A program made the position numbers and the translations under genes. Of a stretch of DNA of 64,000 nt, positions 34,029-43,061 are shown piece by piece. Below the pieces are notes generated by a model. It saw only the letters and a program-made list of their open reading frames with translations. It made no database searches and had not been told where the DNA came from. The stretch covers positions 558,001-622,000 of the forward strand of contig NZ_CP117834.1 of the NCBI RefSeq assembly GCF_028735875.1. The letters are read 5' to 3'. The DNA is from Shouchella hunanensis (lineage in GTDB: Bacteria > Bacillota > Bacilli > Bacillales > Bacillaceae_D). Positions within the stretch are counted from its first letter, which is position 1. Each line of letters starts with the position of its first letter.

Positions 34029-35780
34029 ATGTTTGAATTACTTCTTCTTATGCTAGAGAGGCTTGGCCTCATTGTCATGCTTGCTTTTATTGCCACACGA
34101 TTTCGCTTTTTCCGCAAGATGGCTTCATCCATTGAATTATCTATTAAGCAAAAAACAACTGCCATTTTATTTTTCGGAGTGTTTGGCATTATTGGAACCT
34201 ATTCTGGGGTGACATTTCAACCAGAGTCACTTGCATTAGAACGCTTTACCTTCGCCATTCCAGATGATGCGGCCATCGCTAATTTTCGTGTTATTGGCGT
34301 CATGCTCGCTGGCTTATTTGGAGGTATGAAAGTTGGTTTAGGTGCAGGCTTAATTGCTGGCATTCACCGAATGATGCTTGGCGGATTTACAGCGGTAGCG
34401 TGTGGCGTCGCTTCCATTTTAGCTGGTGTATTAGCGGCCTATTACCGAAAAAAAAATCCCCAAGTCATTTACCAACCACTACACATTATGATCCTTGGTG
34501 CTTTAGCAGAAGCCATGCAAATGGGGTTAATCGCCATTCTTGCTACACCAACAACGAGAGCGATTGAACTTGTACAGCTTATTGGAATACCGATGATTAT
34601 CGCAAACGGGATTGGCTGTGTATTGTTCTTTCTTATAATTCAAAGTGTATCAAAAGAAGAGCAAAAGGCAGGGGCGTTGCAAGCGCAGAAAAGTTTGCGA
34701 ATTGCTGAACAAACACTTGTTTATTTAAAGCATGGCCTGAGCAACCAATCTGCCTTTAACGTGTGCACGATTCTGTATAAAGAATTAAATGCTTGTGCAG
34801 TCGCTATGACGGACCGCAGCCTTATTTTATCCCATATTGGTGTAGGAGCCGATCACCATAAAGCAAATATGGTGATCCAAACGCAGTTAACATCAGAGGT
34901 CATGAAGCAGAAAAGAATGATCATTGCTAGTGACGACGAAATACATTGCAAGGAATCTCAATGCCCGTTAGGAGCAGCTGTTATTGCACCGCTTATTATT
35001 CGCGATAACGTTGTTGGAACGTTAAAGTTTTATTATCATTCTAAAAAAGACATTACAGCCCTTGAGACTGAAATGCTTTCTGGACTGACAAAATTGCTGA
35101 GCAGTCAGCTTGAATTAGCTGAGGCCGACCGAGCATACCAGTTAGCAAAAGATGCTGAGGTAAACGCACTTCAAGCGCAAATTAGTCCGCATTTTCTCTT
35201 TAACACACTCAATACTGTTATTTCGCTTATTCGACTAGACCCTAAAAAAGCAAGAACGATGCTACACTCATTATCGCAGTTTTTACGTCACAACGTTTCT
35301 GCTACAACTGTGACTTTTCACTCTTTAAAAGAAGAACTTCAGCATATACAAGCTTATTTATCAATTGAAGAAGTGCGGTTTGAAGATCGTTTATCAGTTA
35401 CGTATACCATTGAGGAAGAACTACAAGCCGTCTCCATCCCCCCATTAACGTTGCAACCTTTGGTGGAAAACGCCGTTAAACATGGCTTTCGCAATAAACG
35501 CTTTAACTGTGAACTTACCATCCACGTATTTCATCATGGTGACAAGGTTGGACTACGTGTACGTGATAATGGTGAAGGGTTCGACGAATCGATGCTAAAC
35601 CTAAATGAACGTGGACAAAAGACTGACTCAAGCACAGGAATTGGTATCTACAATAGTAATAAACGCTTGCAGATGATGTTCGGAGAGTCTGCCTCACTCC
35701 GTTTCAGTACGGAACTTGGAAAAGGCACGACGGTTGAATGTTATATTCCAAAATCAACTCGAAAGGAGACGGTAGAATGA
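34029..35780 (+). CDS. lytS: LytS-family sensor histidine kinase
   Basis: A 5TM-5TMR_LYT membrane sensor (residues about 1-200), a GAF domain (about 220-360), and a His_kinase domain with NALQAQISPHFLFNTLN (phospho-acceptor His) then HATPase motifs PLVENAVKHGF, RVRDNGEGFDE and GIGIYNSNKRL. The 583-residue layout matches LytS/BtsS/YpdA. B. subtilis LytS senses extracellular pyruvate and E. coli BtsS does likewise. The response regulator overlaps the stop codon (ATGA) and a CstA-type transporter follows, supporting pyruvate sensing here too. Confidence 0.93.
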   Translation: MFELLLLMLERLGLIVMLAFIATRFRFFRKMASSIELSIKQKTTAILFFGVFGIIGTYSGVTFQPESLALERFTFAIPDDAAIANFRVIGVMLAGLFGGMKVGLGAGLIAGIHRMMLGGFTAVACGVASILAGVLAAYYRKKNPQVIYQPLHIMILGALAEAMQMGLIAILATPTTRAIELVQLIGIPMIIANGIGCVLFFLIIQSVSKEEQKAGALQAQKSLRIAEQTLVYLKHGLSNQSAFNVCTILYKELNACAVAMTDRSLILSHIGVGADHHKANMVIQTQLTSEVMKQKRMIIASDDEIHCKESQCPLGAAVIAPLIIRDNVVGTLKFYYHSKKDITALETEMLSGLTKLLSSQLELAEADRAYQLAKDAEVNALQAQISPHFLFNTLNTVISLIRLDPKKARTMLHSLSQFLRHNVSATTVTFHSLKEELQHIQAYLSIEEVRFEDRLSVTYTIEEELQAVSIPPLTLQPLVENAVKHGFRNKRFNCELTIHVFHHGDKVGLRVRDNGEGFDESMLNLNERGQKTDSSTGIGIYNSNKRLQMMFGESASLRFSTELGKGTTVECYIPKSTRKETVE

Positions 35781-36511
35781 CGATTACTAAGATACGAACA
35801 ATTATTGTTGATGACGAAAAATATGGACGTGAAGAGCTCCATTATTTACTCCGAGTTTTTCCGAACATTGTTATCGTTGGTGAAGCTCAATCGGGTACAG
35901 AAGCGATTGCCAAGGTGATGGAATTGCAGCCAGACCTGCTCTTTCTTGATATTGAGATGCCAGAAATGAACGGGAAAGATGTGGCGACCATCATTAAGCA
36001 GATGAAGCAACCACCTTATATTGTTTTTGCTACTGCTTATCCACAGTTCGCCGTTGACGCGTTTCAACTACAAGCAAAAGGCTATCTTGTCAAGCCCATT
36101 GATGAGGTACAGCTCGCTGAAACCATTTCACAAGTAGAAGATGCTTTAGATATAAAAAGCACACAGGAAAAAACAAACCTAACAGCAAAGCTCGCTGTTG
36201 ATAAAGAGGATACCATTCATTTTCTCGATCCTGAGTCCATTCTTTACGCATATCGAGACGATAAAAATACAAAAGTCCAAACAAACGTAGCCGCTTACGA
36301 AAGCAAGTTAACGTTAAAAGAGTTAGAACATCGACTCGCTCCCTACGCTTTTTTCCGGGTTCACAAAAGCTATTTAGTGAACACTGCCTACATTTCAGAA
36401 ATGAATGCATGGTTTAATGGAGCGTATCAATTAACGTTAACAGGCGTTTCAGAACAAATACCAGTAAGTCGTAATTATGTCAAACCATTGCGAAAAATGA
36501 TTGAATTATAG
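35777..36511 (+). CDS. lytT: LytTR-family response regulator
   Basis: The receiver domain (IIVDDEKYGREEL; phosphorylated Asp in LLFLDIEMPEMNG; Lys in YLVKPIDE) is joined to a C-terminal LytTR DNA-binding domain (FRVHKSYLVNTAYISEM, IPVSRNYVKPLRK). AAGGAGAC precedes ATG 35777 inside lytS, so translation is coupled. LytTR proteins bind pairs of direct repeats about 21 bp apart; such repeats stand before the next gene, a CstA-type transporter, which is the likely target. Confidence 0.94.
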   Translation: MTITKIRTIIVDDEKYGREELHYLLRVFPNIVIVGEAQSGTEAIAKVMELQPDLLFLDIEMPEMNGKDVATIIKQMKQPPYIVFATAYPQFAVDAFQLQAKGYLVKPIDEVQLAETISQVEDALDIKSTQEKTNLTAKLAVDKEDTIHFLDPESILYAYRDDKNTKVQTNVAAYESKLTLKELEHRLAPYAFFRVHKSYLVNTAYISEMNAWFNGAYQLTLTGVSEQIPVSRNYVKPLRKMIEL

Positions 36512-36535
36512 AGCCGACACTTTGGCTCTATTTTT
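36509..36535 (+). terminator. Terminator between lytT and cstA
   Basis: A 7-bp stem (36509-36515 with 36524-36530) includes the lytT stop codon and is followed by T5. Confidence 0.8.
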
Positions 36536-36538
36536 CTG

Positions 36539-36568
36539 CATGTTGATCACTAATTTTGACATGTTACG
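36539..36568 (+). promoter_or_regulatory. LytTR-type direct repeats before cstA
   Basis: CATGTTGAT (36539-36547) and CATGTTACG (36560-36568) are 21 bp apart, the spacing used by LytTR dimers, and share the GTT core. The downstream -10 (TACAAT at about 36600-36605) has no good -35, as expected for an activator-dependent promoter. Confidence 0.5.
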
Positions 36569-36612
36569 ACAAAATCAGCCTTTCTGATGGTAAATCCCTT
36601 ACAATACGACTA

Positions 36613-36626
36613 TGAAAACGCATTCA
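36613..36626 (+). promoter_or_regulatory. Near-consensus cre site
   Basis: TGAAAACGCATTCA matches 13 of 14 positions of the CcpA cre pattern. It lies just after the presumed -10 of cstA, where CcpA binding represses. Confidence 0.65.
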
Positions 36627-36649
36627 CTCATGGTGAAGGGAGAACAATT

Positions 36650-38101
36650 ATGATTACTTTTTTAATTGCTTTAGTCCTCTTATTTGTCGGCTACTTTACG
36701 TACGGCAAATTTGTAGAAAGAGTTTTTCAACCTAAAGCAGAGCGACCAACTCCAGCTTATACACAAGCTGATGGCGTTGATTACTTGCCAATGGGTAAAA
36801 ATAAAAATGCTTTAATCCAATTAATTAGTATTGCTGGTGTTGGTCCGATTTTTGGACCAATTATGGGAGCGCTTTATGGTCCTGTAGCATTCATTTGGAT
36901 CGTACTAGGTTGTATTTTCGCTGGTGCGGTTCACGATTACTTAACTGGTATGATTTCCATCCGAAACGGTGGTGCTCATTTACCTGAACTTGCAGGTCGC
37001 TTTTTAGGAAAAGCGATGAAGCATGTCGTAAACGCTTTCTCTATCTTACTATTATTACTTGTTGGTACGGTGTTCGTTGCATCACCAGCGGACTTACTTT
37101 ACGATCTTGTAAATGGTTCAGTACCTGTTCTGATTTTTGTTATTTTCATTTTCATTTACTTCTTATTAGCAACGATCTTACCAATAAATAAAATTATCGG
37201 CAGTGTTTACCCCTATATTGGTGCATTATTATTATTTAGTACAGTTGGTATTGGGATTGCCCTCGTTTGGCATCAAGCTCCCATCCCAGAGCTCTCGTTT
37301 GAAAACACACACCCAGCAGGTGCGGCTATTTTCCCACTCTTATTTTTAACCATTTCATGTGGAGCTTTATCTGGGTTTCACGCAACACAATCACCAATTA
37401 TTTCGCGGACAACGCAGAACGAAAGTCAGGGGCGCAGAATTTTTTACGGAATGATGATTGCAGAAGGCATGATTGCGATGATTTGGGCTGCTGCTGCAAT
37501 GAGCTTATTTGATGGTCCGATTACACTAAATGAATTAATTAATACCATTGGTACAGGTGGTATTGTGTCTGAAATCTCAACAGCCATGTTAGGACCGATT
37601 GTCGGTACACTCGCTATATTAGGTGTCATTATTCTGCCAATCACTTCTGGAGATACAGCTTTCCGAAGTGCACGAATGATCATCGCCGACTATATTAAAG
37701 TCCCACAAAAGAAAATGATGAATCGAATATGGATTGCCATGCCTCTATTCATCCTGTCTATTTTCTTAACAACCGTTGATTTCACCATGCTTTGGCAATA
37801 CTTTAACTGGGCAAATCAATCAACAGCCGTTATCGCACTCTGGATCGGCGCTATGTTCTTATATATCTCTCGTCGAAATTACTGGATTGCTATTTTTCCA
37901 GCATGGTTTATGAGCGTAACAGCAACAACGTATATTATGAATGCACCGATCGGGTTAAACCTATCCATGCAGACATCTGTCATCATCGGCGTCGTGTTCA
38001 CTATCTTTTTAACGATCTTATTCTTCAAGGCTGCAAGCAAGCGCCGTGGGAATAATCACCCGTTAGAAGATGATGTATCGAATTGGAAGCAGAGCGCATA
38101 A
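36650..38101 (+). CDS. cstA: CstA-family carbon starvation transporter
   Basis: The 483-residue protein has about 13 membrane helices with GPIFGPIMGALYGPVAFIWI, GAVHDYLTGMIS and SGFHATQSPIISRT, all CstA signatures. E. coli relatives BtsT and CstA take up pyruvate and peptides. It is shorter than those (about 700 residues) and lacks most of their C-terminal part, like several Firmicute forms. AAGGGAGA sets ATG 36650. LytST upstream, LytTR-like repeats and a cre site suggest induction by pyruvate and repression by glucose. Confidence 0.92.
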   Translation: MITFLIALVLLFVGYFTYGKFVERVFQPKAERPTPAYTQADGVDYLPMGKNKNALIQLISIAGVGPIFGPIMGALYGPVAFIWIVLGCIFAGAVHDYLTGMISIRNGGAHLPELAGRFLGKAMKHVVNAFSILLLLLVGTVFVASPADLLYDLVNGSVPVLIFVIFIFIYFLLATILPINKIIGSVYPYIGALLLFSTVGIGIALVWHQAPIPELSFENTHPAGAAIFPLLFLTISCGALSGFHATQSPIISRTTQNESQGRRIFYGMMIAEGMIAMIWAAAAMSLFDGPITLNELINTIGTGGIVSEISTAMLGPIVGTLAILGVIILPITSGDTAFRSARMIIADYIKVPQKKMMNRIWIAMPLFILSIFLTTVDFTMLWQYFNWANQSTAVIALWIGAMFLYISRRNYWIAIFPAWFMSVTATTYIMNAPIGLNLSMQTSVIIGVVFTIFLTILFFKAASKRRGNNHPLEDDVSNWKQSA

Positions 38102-38103
38102 TT

Positions 38104-38150
38104 CAAAAAAAGAGGAGTACGGATGCTTCATCCCTACTCCTCTTTTTTAA
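38104..38150. terminator. Bidirectional terminator between cstA and the decarboxylase gene
   Basis: A 14-bp perfect stem (38106-38119 with 38135-38148) with A run before and T run after. Confidence 0.92.
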
Positions 38151-39789
38151 ATGCTCTTATTTGTTTTACATAATCAGGTGCATCCATTGGATCATCGACT
38201 ACAATCTCCACTACACATAAACAGTCATTCTTTTCAATTTGACGAAGCACATGTTGTAGTTCTGTTGTTGTTTTAGCTTTAAAATGTGTAGCACCACCAC
38301 CGAAGCCTTCAAGTAGAGAGCTATAGTTCCATGTTGGAATATCGTTATAAACTTGTTCCTTTGTTTCTGTGTTCAAATACCTCTCAATCGTATAACCAGC
38401 ATTATTTAACACGAAGATAATAGGTTTACAGTCATAATAAAGCATGGAACTTATTTCCTGAACCGTAAGCTGCATTGACCCATCACCTGTAAATAACAAC
38501 GTTCTACGATTAGGTTCTGCGATAGAGGCACCAAATGTAGCTGCCGTTGCAAATCCTATTGATTGCCATCCGCCTTGCTTTAAATAACTAACCCCTTTTG
38601 TCATTCGAGCTTGGGACATACCGTAGAAAAACGTTCCTGTCTCCACGATAACGATATCTTCTTCCTTGATAAAATCTTGCAAGATTGGATAATAATTAGA
38701 CGCACGTAAAGCTTTGTCTTCTGTTTCCAATGCTGTAGCATAAGGGAAAGTAATTGGAGAAGCTACGGTGTCTATTGAAATTTCTAACGTCCCAATTTCT
38801 TTTAATACATCATAGGCTTTCACATTCTCATACGTAGCATGCTCTACCCTTACATAGTGTGGTTGTATATCAATTAACTGCTCTTTCTTTAAAGAAGCTG
38901 TAAAATTAGCTGTATTTGTATCCGCCCAAACAAGTCCAACAGCGATGACACAATCTGCATGTTCTACTCGATCCCTTACTTCATGGCTCCCAAAATCACC
39001 TGCATACATACCGATGTACTGATCTGAGCTTTCATCCACTGAGCCTTTTCCATATACCATGCTCGCTACTGGAATACGAAGTGATTCTGTTACTTCCTGA
39101 ATTAGCTTTTCCAATTCAAAACTTTTCACTTTCGTATCAACTAACAAAATAGGCTTTTGACTGTCACTTACTTTTTTTTCAATGTGGCGCATCGCTTGTG
39201 CAAACGTTTCTTTGTCCGTTTTAAAGCGTAAAATGTCTTCCGCTTCCTTCTCTGTTATCGGTTCATTCGCATGATCATCTGCCACCATCATGTAAACAGG
39301 CTTTTGATAATCTTTTGCCATTTGTATCGCTTTTGCTACTTCCGTTTTTGCGTTGGAAGGTGTAACCACCGTACTATAAGCTGAAATTTCAGTAAACATC
39401 CGTTTGAATACATGAAAGTCCCCGTTCATTAACGTATGGTGCACGTGTAATCCTTTTGCTTGTTTGTCATAGTCAGGCGCTCCGACAATATGGATAATTG
39501 GGATGTTCTCGCAATTCGCACCCGCTATCGCGTTTGCTGCACTTAATTCACCAACGCCAAACGTTGTTATAAGGGCAGAAATTCCATGCAAACGTGCGTA
39601 TCCATCAGCTGCATACCCAGCATTTAATTCATTTCGGTTGTGAATAAATCGTAAGCCATCTGTTCTTTCAAGCGTATCGAGTAAAGCAAAGTTATAATCA
39701 CCTGGAACACCGAACACATCTCGAATTCCCTCATTATACAAAGATTCATACAAGTAGTCTCCAACAGTTTGTTGGTTAGCTCTATCCAT
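38134..39789 (-). CDS. Thiamine-diphosphate 2-oxoacid decarboxylase (pyruvate/indolepyruvate decarboxylase family)
   Basis: The 551-residue enzyme has the three thiamine diphosphate enzyme domains. VPGDYNFALLD and NELNAGYAADGYAR with the cofactor-activating Glu, the catalytic pair in LHVHHTLMNGDF, and the C-terminal GDGSMQLTVQEISS...NNAGYTIE cofactor motif are all present. It decarboxylates pyruvate, indolepyruvate, phenylpyruvate or branched 2-oxoacids to aldehydes; which one cannot be told. GGAGGGAG with 7-8 nt spacing selects ATG 39789 over ATG 39810. It converges with the pyruvate-type transporter. Confidence 0.92.
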   Translation of the reverse strand: MDRANQQTVGDYLYESLYNEGIRDVFGVPGDYNFALLDTLERTDGLRFIHNRNELNAGYAADGYARLHGISALITTFGVGELSAANAIAGANCENIPIIHIVGAPDYDKQAKGLHVHHTLMNGDFHVFKRMFTEISAYSTVVTPSNAKTEVAKAIQMAKDYQKPVYMMVADDHANEPITEKEAEDILRFKTDKETFAQAMRHIEKKVSDSQKPILLVDTKVKSFELEKLIQEVTESLRIPVASMVYGKGSVDESSDQYIGMYAGDFGSHEVRDRVEHADCVIAVGLVWADTNTANFTASLKKEQLIDIQPHYVRVEHATYENVKAYDVLKEIGTLEISIDTVASPITFPYATALETEDKALRASNYYPILQDFIKEEDIVIVETGTFFYGMSQARMTKGVSYLKQGGWQSIGFATAATFGASIAEPNRRTLLFTGDGSMQLTVQEISSMLYYDCKPIIFVLNNAGYTIERYLNTETKEQVYNDIPTWNYSSLLEGFGGGATHFKAKTTTELQHVLRQIEKNDCLCVVEIVVDDPMDAPDYVKQIRAFKKEE

Positions 39790-40090
39790 GATTCGTCTCC
39801 CTCCAGTCATCTTACAGAACCTATACCCTAATCTCGCATTTGCACACCTTTTATTACATCCGTCAAAACAGTTCCTATGACCTAATAAAAAATAGTTATT
39901 TTTTCCTTTTTATAGAAGGTATTTAACAATTTATGCAGAATTATCTATATGCAAAACCATTTTTCGACGAAAATACTGCACGCTCTACTTCTTTAGACAT
40001 ACACAACTTCTCGTGTTGCTCTGTTCCTCTACCTTCCTTGGCCTTGTAATCCTTACCCTTTAGTCTCTGTTAGTTTGTAATCCAATAGGA

Positions 40091-40168
40091 AAGGAGGTGA
40101 GTGCTTATGTAAAAGCACAACCCCCGCACTAAAACCGCATTCTGTAGAATTACTTCTACACTCCTCCT
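40091..40168 (+). other. Strong Shine-Dalgarno, ATG-TAA in a hairpin loop, and further RNA structure
   Basis: AAGGAGGTGA (40091-40100) leads to ATG TAA (40107-40112) with no coding between. The ATGTAA is exactly the loop of a 6-bp hairpin (GTGCTT 40101-40106, AAGCAC 40113-40118). A second perfect 7-bp hairpin follows (40143-40149 with 40154-40160), and CACTCCTCC (40159-40167) could pair with the Shine-Dalgarno. This lies in a 670-bp gap (39790-40459) with no other gene seen. It may be the scar of a deleted short gene such as a holin-like toxin, or an RNA element. Confidence 0.4.
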
Positions 40169-40264
40169 GCTTCACAAACGATGTATGGTGCCAACCTCTT
40201 CCAGCATTCTCTTACTCGTAATGGTCTCTTCCTCCATGACCAATTTGTAAACTTATTCGGAACG

Positions 40265-40322
40265 TTTTATAAAAAAAGAGCTCTACTAACCACAATACAG
40301 CGGTTCTTAGAGCTCTTTTTCA
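40265..40322. terminator. Strong bidirectional terminator in a gene-free gap
   Basis: A 12-bp perfect stem AAAAAGAGCTCT with its complement, extended by AACC/GGTT, with U runs of 7 (minus) and 5 (plus). It may end the GNAT gene (137 bp upstream on the minus strand) and a plus-strand transcript from about 40080. Confidence 0.85.
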
Positions 40323-40459
40323 TATAATCATTCTGGTTTTCTGTTCAACGAAATGATGACGGCTAACAAACATATGCGCATAGGTATGAGCTTCATTGCA
40401 TAGGCTAGCTCCTTAACGGGTTTCAGCAATACGGTATATTTAGTTCTTCAAAAAATCGA

Positions 40460-40945
40460 TTATGAATTTTTGATACAATAAATAGCTTGCTCTTCTCCAA
40501 ACCTTAGTACGGTTTCTTGTAATTTCATACCTAGTTTTTCTAATAGTCTACAAGATGCTTTATTCGCTAGCTGTGTTTCAGCAACAATTTCAGTTAAGTT
40601 TAGTTTATGAAAAGCATAGTAGATAAATTCTTTAACAATTTCGGTAGCATATCCCTCTCCCCACCATTTTGGGAGCAACTGATATGAGACTTCAGTTGAT
40701 ACACCATCGTAATGAGTGTCTAAGGAAATTAGCCCTATGAACCTATTTGTATCGTTCTCTCTAACCACAAAGTATGCGGAATCTTTCGAGGATAAATTCA
40801 TCTCATTAAACCTTACTTGAATGGACTCCTCTTTCAAAGTACCTCCAAGATATTTTCTTACACTCTCATCAACATAAAGTAATTTTACATCTTCATAATC
40901 ATCTTCTTGTAATTTGGAAAGCAAGCATCTATTTGTTTTTATCAC
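40460..40945 (-). CDS. GNAT-family N-acetyltransferase (RimJ/RimL-like)
   Basis: The 161-residue protein follows the RimL-type GNAT order: RCLLSKLQEDDYEDV strand, FIGLISLDTHYDGVSTEVSYQLLPKWWGEGYATEIV (acetyl-CoA loop with WGEGYAT in place of QxxGxG/A), and ANKASCRLLEKLGMKL, a typical conserved end. Substrates range from ribosomal protein N-termini to small amines; none can be assigned. AGGAGG stands a few bases before the start. Confidence 0.9.
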   Translation of the reverse strand: MIKTNRCLLSKLQEDDYEDVKLLYVDESVRKYLGGTLKEESIQVRFNEMNLSSKDSAYFVVRENDTNRFIGLISLDTHYDGVSTEVSYQLLPKWWGEGYATEIVKEFIYYAFHKLNLTEIVAETQLANKASCRLLEKLGMKLQETVLRFGEEQAIYCIKNS

Positions 40946-41039
40946 GAATCTACCCTCCTAAAATAACCTCTTCTCTTTTTTTTATTTTTGATGGAATTCT
41001 TGTTGGTTATCCTTTAAAGCTCTGTTGTCAAACTTTTCT

Positions 41040-41235
41040 CCCTATAATCTCACGTAAGAGTCCTCTCATTATTAAAGGCCTTCTTAGGCATGAAGGTAGT
41101 GAAACGACATAGGCCTTTATATTCAAACAGTAACGTTGAAGCTACTCATAAATTGAAAGGTGTTGGGTATCGTTCTCCAACAAAGAAAAATCCTTCGCCT
41201 AAATATCAGTTCACTTTTAGCTTCTGTTTGAAAAA
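41040..41235 (+). other. Possible dispersed-repeat or mobile-element remnant
   Basis: The 363-bp gap 40946-41308 has no gene. This part keeps weak coding character on the plus strand (VVKRHRPLY, KLKGVGYRSP) that loosely recalls the end of an IS3-type transposase, but no catalytic motif, frame or terminal repeat is present. It could equally be a dispersed intergenic repeat. Confidence 0.2.
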
Positions 41236-41261
41236 CTACAATAAAAGTGCAGTAAAATAAG

Positions 41262-41302
41262 AAGAGCCAAAAACCCTTGATAGAAAAGGGTTTCTAGCTC
41301 TC
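41262..41302 (-). terminator. Terminator of guaA
   Basis: AAACCCTT-type arms around 41269-41293, with outer AGAGC/GCTCT arms; on the minus strand a U-rich stretch follows. Confidence 0.75.
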
Positions 41303-41308
41303 CTGCGA

Positions 41309-42856
41309 TTATTCCCACTCAATTGTGGATGGTGGCTTGCTCGTTACATCGTAGACGATGCGGTTGACGTGTGCAACTTCATTAACAATACGTGTTGAAA
41401 TGATCTCTAACACATCCCAAGGAATACGGGCCCAGTCAGATGTCATCCCATCAATGGATGTTACAGCACGAATGCCGACTGTATAGTCATACGTACGTGC
41501 ATCGCCCATAACGCCAACACTTCTCATGTTCGGTAGTGCAGTGAAATACTGCCAAATTTCGCGTTCAAGACCAGCTTTTTTAATCTCCTCACGAAGAATC
41601 GCATCACTTTCGCGAACAATGGTCAGCTTTTCATCTGTAATTTCACCAAGAACACGAATCCCTAAACCTGGTCCTGGGAACGGCTGACGCCAAACGATTT
41701 CGTCTGCAATGCCTAGCTCAGAACCTAGCGCACGCACTTCGTCTTTAAATAAAGCATTTAAAGGCTCGATTAGCTCAAATTTCATATCTTCTGGTAATCC
41801 ACCTACATTGTGGTGTGATTTTATCGTTTGAGCTGTATCTGTACCTGATTCAATAATATCTGTATAGAGGGTCCCTTGTGCTAAGAAGTCCATTTTCTTG
41901 TCTTTTAACTTAGCTGCTTCTTCATCAAAAACATAAATAAATTCATTTCCAATAATTTTACGTTTTTGCTCCGGATCTGTTACGCCTCTCAATTTCCCTA
42001 AGAAACGATCTGCTGCATCGATTTTGACAACGTTCATGTTGAAACCTTCACTAAAGGTTTCCATAACGCTTTCTGCTTCGCCTTTACGTAGCAAGCCGTG
42101 GTCAATAAACATACACGTTAATTGATCCCCAATTGCTTTATGAAGAAGCACTGCAACAACAGAAGAATCGACGCCACCGCTTAATGCACAAAGCACATGA
42201 CGGTCGCCCACTTGCTCACGAATCTTCCTAATCTCTTCTTCAATGAAATTCTCCATTGACCATTCGCCTTTTGCTTTACAGATTTCAAAAGCAAAGTTCT
42301 TTAATAAGTCATTTCCAAATTCGGAGTGACGTACTTCTGGGTGAAACTGTACACCATAAAAGCGTCTTGATTCATCGCTCATTGCAGCTACTGGACATGA
42401 AGGGTTCGATCCATCAACTGTGAATCCTTCTGGAGGAGCAATGATTTTATCACCATGACTCATCCAAACCGTTTGTTCAATTGGCAACCCTTTAAATAAA
42501 TCTGATTGATTTTCCACTTTTAAAACAGCTTTTCCATACTCACGATGAGATGCTTTTTCAACTTTTCCACCAAAGTGATGGGTCATAAGCTGAACACCAT
42601 AACAAATACCTAGGATTGGAATACCTAACTCATAGATGGCAGGATCGCAAGAAGGTGCTCCTTCTACGTATGCACTATTTGGTCCGCCAGAGAAAATAAT
42701 TCCAATAGGATTCATAGCCTTAATTTCTTCGGCAGTGATTTTATGTGAATGTAGCTCACTATAAACCCCTAAATCACGAATTCGTCGTGTAATTAGTTGA
42801 TTGTACTGCCCTCCAAAATCAAGGACAACAATCGTTTCATGATTCGTCACTTGCAT
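41309..42856 (-). CDS. guaA: GMP synthase (glutamine-hydrolysing)
   Basis: GuaA turns XMP, ATP and glutamine into GMP. The glutamine amidotransferase domain has [11 protein letters not shown] (nucleophile Cys) and GVQFHPEV (His, Glu). The ATP pyrophosphatase domain has [11 protein letters not shown] (P-loop) and the C-terminal dimerisation part ends with KPPSTIEWE. The 515-residue length is normal. AAAGGG at 8-nt spacing sets ATG 42856 over GTG 42865. It follows tgpA/yebA-like gene as in B. subtilis. No purine riboswitch is seen in the 205-bp gap upstream. Confidence 0.98.
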   Translation of the reverse strand: MQVTNHETIVVLDFGGQYNQLITRRIRDLGVYSELHSHKITAEEIKAMNPIGIIFSGGPNSAYVEGAPSCDPAIYELGIPILGICYGVQLMTHHFGGKVEKASHREYGKAVLKVENQSDLFKGLPIEQTVWMSHGDKIIAPPEGFTVDGSNPSCPVAAMSDESRRFYGVQFHPEVRHSEFGNDLLKNFAFEICKAKGEWSMENFIEEEIRKIREQVGDRHVLCALSGGVDSSVVAVLLHKAIGDQLTCMFIDHGLLRKGEAESVMETFSEGFNMNVVKIDAADRFLGKLRGVTDPEQKRKIIGNEFIYVFDEEAAKLKDKKMDFLAQGTLYTDIIESGTDTAQTIKSHHNVGGLPEDMKFELIEPLNALFKDEVRALGSELGIADEIVWRQPFPGPGLGIRVLGEITDEKLTIVRESDAILREEIKKAGLEREIWQYFTALPNMRSVGVMGDARTYDYTVGIRAVTSIDGMTSDWARIPWDVLEIISTRIVNEVAHVNRIVYDVTSKPPSTIEWE

Positions 42857-43061
42857 CTTATCCACCCTTTACCATATAATCTATCTTTTATTTAAAAAGT
42901 TAAGAAGCTTCCCATGCAAACAAAACGGCTACAAAAACAATGAATGACGCTCCATTGAATTGCAGCCCTAACGTTGCGCTAGCTTTCAAACTCTTTTTAG
43001 TATGTGCATTCTTTCATACAGTTCATTCAAATTTAATCATAACAAGCAAGTAAACGATCGG

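Noticed and set aside
42900-42989. 29-residue hydrophobic minus-strand frame with a TTG start upstream of guaA
   Set aside because: It has one plausible membrane helix but no ribosome binding site at a workable spacing, so it was not called.
42857-43061. Purine riboswitch before guaA
   Set aside because: Neither the conserved purine-aptamer loops nor a terminator stem are present in the leader.
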